Positions 8,169 to 16,803 of a stretch of DNA of 64,000 nt are shown here, piece by piece. A program made the translations under genes and the position numbers. The stretch's first letter is position 1; every line of letters begins with the position of its first letter. The notes under the pieces are model-generated. The model ran no database searches. It was not told the DNA's origin and saw only the letters and a program-made list of their open reading frames with translations. The DNA is taken from NCBI RefSeq assembly GCF_004217145.1, contig NZ_SHKR01000012.1, positions 558,001 to 622,000 on the forward strand. Direction: 5' to 3'. Source of the DNA: Kribbella rubisoli. Lineage in GTDB: Bacteria > Actinomycetota > Actinomycetes > Propionibacteriales > Kribbellaceae.

Positions 8169-9191
8169 ATGCGGACAGACCACGGGCTGCCAGTGGTACG
8201 GCTGGGACTGATCGGGGCCGGTCGGATCGGCACTATGCATGCCGGCAACATCGCCCGGCACGTGCCCGGTGCCGAGCTGGCGGCGGTCGCCGACACCAGG
8301 CCGGAGGCTGCTCAGAAACTCGCAGCGCGGTACGACACGGCGCCCGTGACCGTCGACGAGCTGCTCAAGGATCCGGAGCTCGACGGCGTGGTGATCACCT
8401 CGCTTGCGATCGCGCACTCCGAGCTGATCACCCGTGCGGCCGAGGCAGGTAAGGCGGTCTGGTGTGAGAAGCCGGCTTCGCTGACGCTGCCGGAGCTTGA
8501 CCGGGCGATCGCTGCGACCGATCGCGCCGACGTCCCGTTCCAGGTCGGCTTCAACCGGCGGTTCGCCAAAGACTTCGCCGCAGCGCGCCGGACGATCGCG
8601 GACGGCGGCATCGGGACGCCGCGGCTCATGCGCTCGATCACCCGCGACCCCGGTCGACCTGGCGGCCTGCGGTACGCCGACCGCATTCCGCAGTGGACGA
8701 TCTTCCGCGAGACGCTGATTCACGACTTCGACACGCTGCTCTGGCTCAATCCCGGCGCACGGCCGGTCGAGGTCTACACGCGCGCAGACGCGCTGGTGGC
8801 ACCGGAGTACAAGGAGAACGGACTGCTTGACACAGCAGTCGTGATGATCACCTTCGACAACGGTGCGATCGCGACCGCCGAGGCGAACTTCTCGTCGTAC
8901 TACGGGTACGACGTGCGCGGCGAGGTGTTCGGCAGTGAAGGCATGGTCGTCGCCGGTCAGCTCGCCAGTAGCGCGCTGGAGCACTACAACGCGAGCGGCG
9001 TGCACCAGCAGACGTTGCGTAGTGACGAGGAGATGTTCCACGACGCGTATGTGCAGGAGCTCACCGATTTCGTGGACGTGGTGCGGACGAACGGCGTACC
9101 GCCGGTGACCGGCCAGGACGCACGGAACGCCTTGCAGGTCGCACTGGCGGCGATGGCGTCGTACGAAGAGCACCGTCCGGTGCGGATCTGA
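8169..9191 (+). CDS. Gfo/Idh/MocA family dehydrogenase, inositol 2-dehydrogenase-like
   Basis: 340 residues. It has the Rossmann motif LGLIGAGRIGTMHAGNIA, the EKP signature VWCEKPAS, and GFNRRFAKDF followed by LIHDFDTLLWL, the arrangement typical of myo-inositol 2-dehydrogenase-like enzymes (NAD-dependent oxidation of a ring hydroxyl). ATG 8169 is the start at which family similarity begins. It lies 19 bp after the AraC gene and 53 bp before a GntR gene. Actual substrate could be an inositol isomer or a rare sugar; the second dehydrogenase at 3542-4543 suggests a shared pathway. Confidence 0.82.
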   Translation: MRTDHGLPVVRLGLIGAGRIGTMHAGNIARHVPGAELAAVADTRPEAAQKLAARYDTAPVTVDELLKDPELDGVVITSLAIAHSELITRAAEAGKAVWCEKPASLTLPELDRAIAATDRADVPFQVGFNRRFAKDFAAARRTIADGGIGTPRLMRSITRDPGRPGGLRYADRIPQWTIFRETLIHDFDTLLWLNPGARPVEVYTRADALVAPEYKENGLLDTAVVMITFDNGAIATAEANFSSYYGYDVRGEVFGSEGMVVAGQLASSALEHYNASGVHQQTLRSDEEMFHDAYVQELTDFVDVVRTNGVPPVTGQDARNALQVALAAMASYEEHRPVRI

Positions 9192-9244
9192 TCAAATCCG
9201 GGTGGTGGGTCGACGGAATCGGGCCCAGCATTCAAGATGTGCCC

Positions 9245-9988
9245 ATGAGTACCGTCCAGGTCCAGGTCGATCGGAACAGCCGTACGCCGTTGCACGTTCA
9301 ACTGGCGCAGCAGCTCGAAGCGGCCATCCAGGGCGGTGAACTGCCGGTCGGCTCCCGGCTGAGCAACGAGGTGGACCTGGCCGAGGCGTACGGGCTCAGC
9401 CGGCCCACAGTGCGCCAGGCGATCGCCCGCCTGGTCGACCAGGGCCTGCTCGTCCGCAAGCGTGGCGTCGGCACGCAAGTCGTGGGCAACTCCGGTCAGG
9501 TACGCCGGTCGCTCGAGCTGACCAGCCTGTACGACGACCTGGCCGCCGCGCACCGCAAGCCCGAAACCGAGATCCTGCGCTTCGGTATCTCGCCTGCGAC
9601 CGCAGAGGTGGCCACGGCACTGCAGTGCGAGCTGGGCGACCGCGTCCTCCGGCTGGAGCGACTGCGCCGGGCAGATGGCGAGCCGCTGGCTCTGATGCGC
9701 AACTGGCTGCCGCCGGAGCTACTGGAGACCGACCCGAACACGCTGGCCGAGCGGGGCCTCTACCAACTGCTGCGGGCCGAGGGTGTCCGCCTGAAGGTGG
9801 CCCACCAGACGATCTCCGCCATCCCAGCAACGCTGGAGCAGGCACGGCTGCTGTCGGAGGAGCCCGGCTCACCGCTCCTCGCTACCACCCGCATCACGTA
9901 CGACGACCACGGGCAACCGGTCGAGTATGGCGCCCACCTGTACCGCGCGAGCCGCTACTCCTTCGAGCACACGCTGGTGCACCGCTAA
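9245..9988 (+). CDS. GntR-family (HutC/UTRA) transcriptional regulator
   Basis: 247 residues. The winged helix at residues 10-80 includes PLHVQLAQQLEAAIQGGELP and LSRPTVRQAIARLVDQGLLV. A UTRA ligand domain follows, ending with GQPVEYGAHLYRASRYSF, typical of HutC-type sensors of sugar derivatives or other small metabolites. It follows the inositol dehydrogenase-like gene, so a role in regulating this catabolic cluster is likely. ATG 9245 is used; an in-frame GTG lies two codons upstream. The stop overlaps that of the convergent anti-sigma-type gene by 4 bp. Confidence 0.9.
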   Translation: MSTVQVQVDRNSRTPLHVQLAQQLEAAIQGGELPVGSRLSNEVDLAEAYGLSRPTVRQAIARLVDQGLLVRKRGVGTQVVGNSGQVRRSLELTSLYDDLAAAHRKPETEILRFGISPATAEVATALQCELGDRVLRLERLRRADGEPLALMRNWLPPELLETDPNTLAERGLYQLLRAEGVRLKVAHQTISAIPATLEQARLLSEEPGSPLLATTRITYDDHGQPVEYGAHLYRASRYSFEHTLVHR

Positions 9989-10686
9989 GAGACCCGCGGC
10001 GGGTACACCCACTGCTTGCTGCGAGCGATCTGCGTCAGCTGCGCGATCGACAGGATCGGAGCGGGCCGGCTGTGCTCAACGCCTTGGTCCCGACGCGCGT
10101 TGTAGTTGCTGATGCTGATCTGTCGCCCGTCCGGGTAGAAGAGCTCCACAGTGGTCACTGTGATGCCACCCGGGTTCGACTCGTCTGTGTACAGCGGCCT
10201 GTTGGCGTAGGCGACGTACACCGTGCCGTCTGACTGGACGGTGCAGGTCCCGGCGGGGGAGCCGTTGCAGTTGGTGTTCGCCTGCGCGGTCATCATGTCG
10301 ACCGTGAGCAGTCCGGCGCCGTGACCGTCGTCGAGCACCACAGAGAGGGTGCCGTCTTCAGATGTGGTCATGTGACCGCGGTGCAGGCTCTTGGGAAGTG
10401 CTGCGGCCAGAGTCTCCGCAGGCGTCAACGGCTTCGGGCGGTGCGAGCTGGGCGTACTGGTTGGCTCAACAGCTGCGTCGTGCTGGAGCAGCTGTGTGCT
10501 CCCGACGATGATGCCGACGGTCGCCAGTACGGCGGCTGCCCCGGACAGGCTGGCCAGTGCGGTCCGACGGCGGCGCAGGACCTTGCCGCGACGGATGCCC
10601 CGGGCAACCAGCTCGGGGGTGGCCGGCTGGAGGTCCTCGGTGGCCCGCCGCATCAGGTCGGGGAGGCTGTCGTGAAGGTTGGTCAT
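9985..10686 (-). CDS. membrane protein, probable anti-sigma partner of adjacent ECF factor
   Basis: 233 residues: a cytoplasmic N-terminus of about 40 residues (TPELVARGIRRGKVLRRRR), one membrane helix at about 43-64, and an extracytoplasmic domain of about 170 residues with a CNGSPAGTC cysteine pair. This layout matches proteins encoded next to SigE-family ECF sigma factors in actinomycetes. No zinc-finger HxxxCxxC is present, so it is not a classic ZAS anti-sigma factor. It starts 12 bp after the sigma gene on the same strand. The anti-sigma role is inferred from context and topology. Confidence 0.65.
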   Translation of the reverse strand: MTNLHDSLPDLMRRATEDLQPATPELVARGIRRGKVLRRRRTALASLSGAAAVLATVGIIVGSTQLLQHDAAVEPTSTPSSHRPKPLTPAETLAAALPKSLHRGHMTTSEDGTLSVVLDDGHGAGLLTVDMMTAQANTNCNGSPAGTCTVQSDGTVYVAYANRPLYTDESNPGGITVTTVELFYPDGRQISISNYNARRDQGVEHSRPAPILSIAQLTQIARSKQWVYPPRVS

Positions 10687-10698
10687 GGTGCTCCCAGC

Positions 10699-11199
10699 TC
10701 AATGCGCGGTCAGGTGGACGGCTTCGTCGCCGAGCACCGCTCGTAGGCGGCCCAGCGCGCGCGACGTACGCGTCCTGATCGCACCGGTGTTCTTGCCGAG
10801 GTCCTGCGCTACCTGCTCGGTACTGCGATCCTCGAAGTACCGCAGGACCAGCACGGCACGGTCCAGTGGGGACAGCTCTGCCATCGCCTGCAGCAGGGAC
10901 AGGCGCAGTGCGTGGTCCCCCGGAGGGTCCGCGCGGTCGGGTGTCCGCTCCACCGGCCGCTCCGTCGAGCTACGCCGCCGCCGTTGGGAGATGTACGTCC
11001 GCGCCAACACCGTCTGGGCGTACGCCGCTGGGTTGTCGGCCTGCTCCACCCGCCGCCACGCCCGGTACAGCTTGGCCAGCGTCTCCTGGACCAGGTCCTC
11101 CGCCAGGTGATGCTCGCCCGCGAGCAGCCAGGCCGACCGGTACAGCTGCGGCGTCCGCGCCCGCGCGAACTCCTCGAAGTCCTGTGTAGACCGTGTCAA
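10699..11199 (-). CDS. SigE-family ECF RNA polymerase sigma factor
   Basis: 166 residues. Region 2 (FARARTPQLYRSAWLL, HLAEDLVQETLAKLYRAW) and region 4 (SPLDRAVLVLRYFEDRSTEQVAQDL, TGAIRTRTSRALGRL) are clear. A longer frame begins at GTG 11238, but TTG 11199 is preferred: GGGAGG sits 6 nt before it, and a good ECF promoter (11231-11257) would place 11238 upstream of the -10 element. The next gene in the operon is the probable anti-sigma membrane protein. The factor probably drives its own operon. Confidence 0.88.
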   Translation of the reverse strand: MTRSTQDFEEFARARTPQLYRSAWLLAGEHHLAEDLVQETLAKLYRAWRRVEQADNPAAYAQTVLARTYISQRRRRSSTERPVERTPDRADPPGDHALRLSLLQAMAELSPLDRAVLVLRYFEDRSTEQVAQDLGKNTGAIRTRTSRALGRLRAVLGDEAVHLTAH

Positions 11200-11230
11200 A
11201 GCACCCTCCCGAGGTCCCTCCACCCGGTTC

Positions 11231-11257
11231 GACGCCACGAGTCGGCGTTCTGTTACC
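11231..11257 (-). promoter_or_regulatory. candidate ECF-type promoter of the sigma factor operon
   Basis: Reading the minus strand, GGTAAC (11257-11252) is followed after 17 nt by CGTC (11234-11231), close to the common ECF pattern GGAAC-N16/17-CGTC. It is 31 nt upstream of the TTG start, fitting autoregulation. Not experimentally known. Confidence 0.5.
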
Positions 11258-11445
11258 GCCGAATTGCAACAAGCTGCAACTTCCTGGACCGGTGGTGAGG
11301 CGATGGATACGGTGAGTGAGCCCTCCGCGTGTCACGGTTATCCACAGGGCCGCCTCCGCGAGTGGCGCCGGCTGCCCCGGAATTGAAAGGATGGTCGCGC
11401 ATGGTGACCGCGTGGTCGCCAGACGGGACACACACGGGGAGATCG

Positions 11446-12723
11446 ATGACAGCGGACAGGCTCGACGCGCACCGATCCGGCTGGGACGGTGCCATCGAGC
11501 TGATCGACGCCCAGGTGCGCGACGTCGTGCGCCGCGAAGGCATCGACCCGCTCCGCGATCCCGGCTCGGTGAGCGCGATCGTCGCCCTTGTCGTGAAGGA
11601 GTACGACGAGCGCAGCCTGACCGGGGTCGTCCCGCCGATCGGCGACGTGGAGGCAGTCAGCCGTGAGGTGCACGACCGGGTCGCCGGCTTCGGGCCGCTG
11701 CAGCGTTACCTGGACGACCCCAGCGTCGAAGAGATCTGGATCAACGAGCCGAGCCGGGTGTTCATCGCCCGCGAGGGCCGGCACGAGCTGACCACGACAG
11801 TTCTGACCGAGGAGGAGGTCAGCGATCTGGTCGAGCGGATGCTCAAGACCACCGGCCGCCGGATCGACGTGTCACAGCCGTTCACCGACGCGCGCCTGCC
11901 GGACGGGAGCCGGGTGCACATCGTCCTCGGCGGCATCACCCAGCGGTATGCGGCGATCAACATCCGCAAGTTCACGGTCCGCGCGACCCGACTGACCGAC
12001 CTGGTCCAGCTGGGTTCGCTGACGCCGCACGCAGCCGCGGTGCTCGAGGCATCTGTTGCCGTCGGCCTCAATGTGCTGGTCTCCGGTGGCACGCAGGCCG
12101 GCAAGACCACGATGCTCAACGCGCTGGCCGGTTCGATCCCCGGCAGCGAGAGGGTGATCAGCTGCGAAGAGGTCTTCGAGATCAAGCTGCCGATCCCCGA
12201 CTGGGTCTCGATGCAGACCCGTCAGGCCGGTCTCGAGGGCACCGGCGAGGTGCGGCTGCGCGACCTGGTCAAGGAGTCGCTGCGGATGCGGCCGTCCCGG
12301 GTGATCGTGGGCGAGGTGCGCGGCGAGGAGTGCCTCGACCTGCTCCTCGCGCTGAACAGCGGCCTCCCCGGCATGTGCACGATCCACGCGAACTCCGCCC
12401 GCGAAGCACTGACCAAGATGTGCACGCTGCCGCTGCTGGCCGGTGAGAACATCGGCTCCCGGTTCGTGCTGCCGACCGTGGCGGGGTGCGTCGACATCGT
12501 CGTACACCTGGGGATTGCGGCGGACGGACATCGACGCGTGCGGGAGATCGTCGCGGTCACCGGGCGGGTCGAGGAGCAGGCAATCGAGACCGAGTCGCTC
12601 TTCGTGACGTACGACGGGTACCTGCGCCGCGCCGAGGGACACCTGCCGCATGCGGAGCGCTTCCAGCAGGCCGGGTACAACGTGGCCGGACTGCTCACCG
12701 AGTTGCCGCGGAGCGCGGGCTGA
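11446..12723 (+). CDS. tadA: TadA/CpaF-type pilus assembly ATPase
   Basis: 425 residues, the secretion ATPase of a Tad (Flp) pilus system. An N-terminal domain (to about residue 190) precedes the ATPase core: Walker A GGTQAGKTT (214-222), Asp-box-like EEVFEIKLP and Walker B VIVGEVRGEE. ATG 11446 is chosen because GGGGAG lies 5 nt upstream; an in-frame ATG at 11401 is possible. It powers assembly from the cytoplasmic face and acts with TadB and TadC. Its stop overlaps the tadB start (TGATG). The 246-bp gap before it holds the sigma promoter and no other clear gene. Confidence 0.93.
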   Translation: MTADRLDAHRSGWDGAIELIDAQVRDVVRREGIDPLRDPGSVSAIVALVVKEYDERSLTGVVPPIGDVEAVSREVHDRVAGFGPLQRYLDDPSVEEIWINEPSRVFIAREGRHELTTTVLTEEEVSDLVERMLKTTGRRIDVSQPFTDARLPDGSRVHIVLGGITQRYAAINIRKFTVRATRLTDLVQLGSLTPHAAAVLEASVAVGLNVLVSGGTQAGKTTMLNALAGSIPGSERVISCEEVFEIKLPIPDWVSMQTRQAGLEGTGEVRLRDLVKESLRMRPSRVIVGEVRGEECLDLLLALNSGLPGMCTIHANSAREALTKMCTLPLLAGENIGSRFVLPTVAGCVDIVVHLGIAADGHRRVREIVAVTGRVEEQAIETESLFVTYDGYLRRAEGHLPHAERFQQAGYNVAGLLTELPRSAG

Positions 12724-13583
12724 TGGGACTCCTGATCGGGCTGTTCTTCGGGGTCGGCCTGCTGCTGATCATCGCGGCGTTCGTGTCGCCATCGGAAGCG
12801 GCGGCCGGCACGGACGGCCGGCTGCGTCGCAGGAGTCGTGAATTGCTTGCGAGCGCAGGGATCGAGGGCCTGACGCCGGGTGCCTTCATGGGTGCCTGTG
12901 TGATCACCGGGCTCGCCGCGTTCGTGCTGATGTTCCTCGTCTCCAGGGCCTTGCCGGTCGGTGCGGTGTTCGGGTTGATGGCGGGCTGGCTGCCGATCGC
13001 GTTGGTGCGGTCGAGGGCTCGTCGGCGGCTGGCGGAGTTTCGTGAGCTGTGGCCGGACGTAGTGGACAACGTCGCATCCGCGGTCCGTGCCGGGTTGTCG
13101 TTGTCCGAGGCATTGGCTCAGGTCGGCGAGCGCGGGCCGTTGCCGCTGCGCGAGCCGTTCCGGCGGTTCGGTGCGGACTATGCGTCGACGGGCCGGTTCG
13201 CCGAATCGCTCGACCGCTTGAAGGCGCGATTGGCCGACCCGGTCGGCGACCGCGTGGTCGAGGCGCTCCGGATCGCGCGCGAGGTCGGCGGTGGCGATCT
13301 CGGTCGGCTGCTGCGATCGCTGTCGACGTTCCTGCGTGACGATGCGCGGACGCGGTCCGAGCTCGAGTCGCGACAGTCGTGGTCGGTCAACGGCGCTCGG
13401 GTCGCGGTCGCCGCACCGTGGCTGGTGCTGGCGATGCTGTCGTTCCAGGGCGACGTGATCCAGCGCTACAACTCGCCAGTCGGTGCGCTGATCATCGCCG
13501 GCGGTGCAGTCATCTGCGTGCTCGCGTACCGGTTGATGCTGCGGATCGGCCGCCTGCCCGAGCCCGAGCGGGTGCTGCGATGA
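12723..13583 (+). CDS. tadB: TadB-type inner-membrane platform protein
   Basis: 286 residues. Membrane helices lie at about 3-20, 60-78, 83-100, and two near the C-terminus. The cytoplasmic GspF/T2SSF domain includes WPDVVDNVASAVRAGLSLSEAL and VEALRIAREVGGGDLGRLL, the repeated family motifs. It forms the membrane platform coupled to the TadA ATPase. Start and stop are translationally coupled to tadA and tadC (TGATG and ATGA overlaps). Confidence 0.92.
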   Translation: MGLLIGLFFGVGLLLIIAAFVSPSEAAAGTDGRLRRRSRELLASAGIEGLTPGAFMGACVITGLAAFVLMFLVSRALPVGAVFGLMAGWLPIALVRSRARRRLAEFRELWPDVVDNVASAVRAGLSLSEALAQVGERGPLPLREPFRRFGADYASTGRFAESLDRLKARLADPVGDRVVEALRIAREVGGGDLGRLLRSLSTFLRDDARTRSELESRQSWSVNGARVAVAAPWLVLAMLSFQGDVIQRYNSPVGALIIAGGAVICVLAYRLMLRIGRLPEPERVLR

Positions 13584-14518
13584 GCCCGATGCTGGTCGGC
13601 GGTTTCCTCGGTGCCTTGCTCGGCGCCGGCTTGCTCGTCGTCGTACTGCGGTTGCCGTTCTTGCGCAAACCGACGGTCGACGAGCGGATCTCGCCGTACC
13701 TGCGGGATCTCGGGGCGCCGGATGTGTTCGTCGGCGTGGTCGATTCGCGGTCGCCGTTCTACGCGATCCTGCGGTTGTTCGGGCCGTCGCTGCGTTCGGC
13801 CGCGGCCCGGCTCGAGCGGATCCTCGGCGGGGCGAACACGGTCCGCCGGCGGCTGCAGCGAGCGGGGATCCAGCGGACCGTTGAAGAGTTCCGGATCGAG
13901 CAGTTGCTGTGGGGAGCGTTGGCTTTCGGCGCCGGTCTGGTGATCTCGATCATCGCGGCGGCGTTCGACACCGGGGATCCGGTTGCCCTGATGGTGTTCT
14001 GCTTGGTTCTAGGTGTCGTCGGAGTGCTTGGCCGAGACACCTATCTGACCTCACAGGTGCGTCGCCGCGAGCGGCGCCTGCTTGCTGAGTTGCCGACGGT
14101 TGCCGAGCTCTTGGCGTTGTCGGTGGCGGCCGGTGAGGGGCCGGCGGCGGCACTCGACCGGGTGACGCGATCATGCCGGGGCGACCTGGCCGACGAGCTG
14201 GAACGGGTCCTGGCGGAGACCAGGGCGGGGGAGTCACTGGTTCGCGCGCTCGACGCGCTCGCGGACCGCACCGGATTGCTGGCGCTCTCGCGCTTCGCGG
14301 ACGGGCTGGCGGTGGCGCTCGAGCGCGGCACCCCGCTGGCCGACGTACTGCGGGCGCAGGCCGCCGATATCCGGGAAGCGGGGCGCCGTGAGCTGATCGA
14401 GTCGGGCGCGCGCCGCGAAGTAGCCATGATGGTGCCGGTGATCTTCCTGGTCCTCCCGGTGACCATCGCCTTCGCCTTCTACCCGGGCGCTGTCGGAATC
14501 CGGCTGATCGCCGGATGA
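13580..14518 (+). CDS. tadC: TadC-type inner-membrane platform protein
   Basis: 312 residues, second GspF-like platform protein. An N-terminal membrane helix, a pair around 115-155 and one at the C-terminus (PVIFLVLPVTIAFAF) flank the cytoplasmic domain with LLAELPTVAELLALSVAAGEG and the later GTPLADVLRAQAADIRE. It overlaps tadB by ATGA. TadB and TadC together normally form the assembly platform. Confidence 0.92.
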   Translation: MSPMLVGGFLGALLGAGLLVVVLRLPFLRKPTVDERISPYLRDLGAPDVFVGVVDSRSPFYAILRLFGPSLRSAAARLERILGGANTVRRRLQRAGIQRTVEEFRIEQLLWGALAFGAGLVISIIAAAFDTGDPVALMVFCLVLGVVGVLGRDTYLTSQVRRRERRLLAELPTVAELLALSVAAGEGPAAALDRVTRSCRGDLADELERVLAETRAGESLVRALDALADRTGLLALSRFADGLAVALERGTPLADVLRAQAADIREAGRRELIESGARREVAMMVPVIFLVLPVTIAFAFYPGAVGIRLIAG

Positions 14519-14532
14519 ATCGAGGAGAGGTC

Positions 14533-14730
14533 ATGTCCCTACACCTGACGAGACTGTTCGTGGCGTTGCTGCTGAAGCCACGCCCGGCGCGGACAGAGCG
14601 CGGCGACGTCCCCGGCTGGGTGCTGATCACCGTGATGACGGCCGGCCTGGTCGTCGTGATCTGGCGCGTGGCCGGCGAGCAGCTCGCCACCATGCTCAAG
14701 GACGCGCTGTCGTCGGTCTCCAACAAGTAA
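14533..14730 (+). CDS. Flp-pilin-like small membrane protein
   Basis: 65 residues with a basic N-terminus, one hydrophobic helix (GWVLITVMTAGLVVVIWRV) and a short C-terminal tail. Size and place between tadC and tadE-like genes fit the Flp-type pilin of actinobacterial Tad loci. ATG 14533 has GAGGAGAGG just upstream; an in-frame ATG at 14515 overlaps tadC but lacks that signal. There is no clear Flp-type Gly-Glu/Tyr processing motif, so pilin identity is inferred from context. Confidence 0.65.
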   Translation: MSLHLTRLFVALLLKPRPARTERGDVPGWVLITVMTAGLVVVIWRVAGEQLATMLKDALSSVSNK

Positions 14731-15116
14731 TGCGCAGGGCCCGTGGCGAGCGGGGCGCGGCGGTTGTCGACTTCGTCCTGGTCTCGACCCTCGTGGTGCC
14801 GTTGTTCCTCGGGATCCTGCAGGTCGGTCTGTTTCTCTACGTACGCAACACGGTGACCGCCGCAGCCTCCGAGGGCGCGCACTACGCGGCCGTGCTCAAC
14901 CGGGAGCCGGCCGACGGTGAGGCACGCACCCGCGAGCTGATCAGCGGCGTGGTGCGGGACCAGTTGATCGACTCGGTGTCGGCGGAGGCGACCGACGTCG
15001 ACGGGCAGCCCGGCGTCGAGGTCACCGTCGACGCACACATGCCGCCGCTCGGGCTGTGGGGACCGGGCATCTCGTTCAGCGTCCAAGGGCACGCGGTCAA
15101 GGAGACGGGCGAATGA
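14730..15116 (+). CDS. TadE-like pseudopilin
   Basis: 128 residues. The N-terminus RGERGAAVVDFVLVSTLVVPLFLGILQ is the TadE signature: Arg/Gly-rich leader, a Glu/Asp-containing AAVVDF block and one membrane helix, then an extracytoplasmic domain. TadE proteins are pseudopilins of the Tad pilus. The ATG overlaps the previous stop (TAATG). Confidence 0.88.
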   Translation: MRRARGERGAAVVDFVLVSTLVVPLFLGILQVGLFLYVRNTVTAAASEGAHYAAVLNREPADGEARTRELISGVVRDQLIDSVSAEATDVDGQPGVEVTVDAHMPPLGLWGPGISFSVQGHAVKETGE

Positions 15117-15562
15117 GGCGCCGGCGGGACGAGCGCGGGAGTGCGATCGTCGAGTTCTCCTGGCTGGCGATCCTGCTGATGGTCCCGTTGGTGTACTTCA
15201 TGCTCGGCGTCTTCGACGTCCAGAGAGCCTCGTACGGCGCGACCGCGGCGACCCGCGCCGCCGGCCGGGCTTTCGTCATCGTGCCGGACGGTGTGTCCGA
15301 GGACGAGGCGCGATCGCGGGCGTTCGAGGCCGCGAAGCTCGCGATGAAGGACCAGGGGATGGAGCTCAGCACCGACGAGCTCACGATCACCTGTAGCCCG
15401 GCCTGTCTGCAGCCCGGGTCGACGGTGACCGTCACGCTCAACACCGAAGTACGTCTGCCGCTGATCCCCGACGCGCTCGGCGGCGAACCGCCGGCGATCC
15501 GCATCAGTGCCTCGCACACCGAGGCATTCGGCGACTACCGCGAAGCCAAGGGCAACGGATGA
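15113..15562 (+). CDS. TadE/TadF-like pseudopilin
   Basis: 149 residues. The opening RDERGSAIVEFSWLAILLMVPL is the classic TadE/F motif with the conserved Glu, followed by one membrane helix and an external domain with a CSPAC cysteine pair. ATG 15113 overlaps the preceding stop by 4 bp. It is probably a minor pilin paired with the preceding TadE-like protein. Confidence 0.88.
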   Translation: MRRRRDERGSAIVEFSWLAILLMVPLVYFMLGVFDVQRASYGATAATRAAGRAFVIVPDGVSEDEARSRAFEAAKLAMKDQGMELSTDELTITCSPACLQPGSTVTVTLNTEVRLPLIPDALGGEPPAIRISASHTEAFGDYREAKGNG

Positions 15563-15987
15563 GCCGGCGTCGGGGAGAAGACGGGCAGATGACCGTCCTG
15601 ATCATCGGGTTCACCGTGGTCATCCTGCTGATGATCGTCGTGGTGACCGACATCTCGAAGGCTTTCCTGGTCCGCCGCGACCTCGACGCGACCGCCGACG
15701 GCGCCGTCCTCGCGGCCGCCAACGGCCTGGCCGCCGTCTATGCCCAGCCCGGCGCGGGCGGCAATGCGGCGATCGACCCGGACCAAGCCGCCCGCCTGAC
15801 CGCCGACTACCTCAATGAAGTTGCCGCCAGCAACAGATTCGACAGTCTGGGCTGGTCCGTCGACGTCGAAGGTACGACGGTCACCGTCAGGCTGACCTCC
15901 ACCGCGAACCTCCCCTTCCACCCGCCAGGCTTCCCGACCTCGACCGATCTCTCCGCCGAAGCCGCCGCGATCGTCCCGATCCGCTGA
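15559..15987 (+). CDS. TadG-like pilus-assembly protein
   Basis: 142 residues. The N-terminus GEDGQMTVLIIGFTVVILLMIVVV is the TadG-like opening with one membrane helix, followed by RRDLDATADGAVLAAANGLA, common in this family. It is much shorter than proteobacterial TadG, which carries a von Willebrand domain, but typical of the actinobacterial form. It ends the tad operon; only 2 bp separate it from the convergent reductase gene. Confidence 0.82.
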   Translation: MSRRRGEDGQMTVLIIGFTVVILLMIVVVTDISKAFLVRRDLDATADGAVLAAANGLAAVYAQPGAGGNAAIDPDQAARLTADYLNEVAASNRFDSLGWSVDVEGTTVTVRLTSTANLPFHPPGFPTSTDLSAEAAAIVPIR

Positions 15988-15989
15988 GC

Positions 15990-16787
15990 TCAGAACAGCC
16001 CGGGGTTGTCCACGAGCCAGGTGGTGAAGGTCCGGCCGGTGTGGCCGGTGAGGAGTTCGACGCCGGGCTCGATGCGCTGGGGTAAGCCCACGCGGGACTT
16101 CCAGTAGGCCAGCAGCGTCTCGCGCTGACCCTCGTCGCGCATCCGCATCTCGGCACGCGCCTCATCGGGCGTGAGGTCGACGGCCTCGATCGGTACGCCG
16201 GTGGTCGCGGTGATCAGGCCGATCTGGTGGCGGCGGGTCATCGACTCCGGGCCGGTGAGCGGATAGCCGCGACCGTCATGCGCGTTGCCGGGGCCGTCGA
16301 GGAGGATGCGGAGTGCCGCGTCGGCGATGTCCTGCTCGTGGATCGGCGCCTCCTCGGCGTCGAGGTACGGCAGCCGGATCTGACCGGTCGCGCGGACCTG
16401 ATGTGCCCAGTACTTCGCGTTGCTCATGAACGCACCGGGCTGCAGGCGGGTCGTCGCATACGACCCGTTGGCGATCACCTGCTCGGTCTTCGCGTGCGGA
16501 TCGTCGGGTCCGCCGAGTGAGGACAGCGACGAGAGCAGCACGACCTGCTTCACTCCGGCCGACTCGGCCGCTGCGGCGAAGGCAGGTGCCGTCGACGGGT
16601 CGGAGTACAGGAAGACCTGGCTGATGTCGCGGAGAGCGGGTGCCGGGTCGGCGGGGTCGTAGCCGACGGCCGACGGGAGAGCGGAGGGCTCCCGGCTGGC
16701 GACGCGGACGTCGTGTCCGGAGGCGATCAGGCCGGCGGTGACGGCGCGGGCGATCGCGCCGCGGCCGCCGGTGACGAGGATAGTCAT
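15990..16787 (-). CDS. NAD(P)H-binding SDR/NmrA-like oxidoreductase
   Basis: 265 residues. The Rossmann motif MTILVTGGRGAIARAVTAGL and the LLSSLSSLGG block fit the atypical short-chain dehydrogenase/NmrA group, which includes quinone reductase-like and NAD(P)H-sensing proteins. No Tyr-x3-Lys catalytic pair is obvious, so catalysis is uncertain. It is divergent from a TetR regulator, with a perfect palindrome between them, so it is probably the TetR target. Confidence 0.8.
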   Translation of the reverse strand: MTILVTGGRGAIARAVTAGLIASGHDVRVASREPSALPSAVGYDPADPAPALRDISQVFLYSDPSTAPAFAAAAESAGVKQVVLLSSLSSLGGPDDPHAKTEQVIANGSYATTRLQPGAFMSNAKYWAHQVRATGQIRLPYLDAEEAPIHEQDIADAALRILLDGPGNAHDGRGYPLTGPESMTRRHQIGLITATTGVPIEAVDLTPDEARAEMRMRDEGQRETLLAYWKSRVGLPQRIEPGVELLTGHTGRTFTTWLVDNPGLF

Positions 16788-16803
16788 TGGATGTGCTCCA
16801 AAG

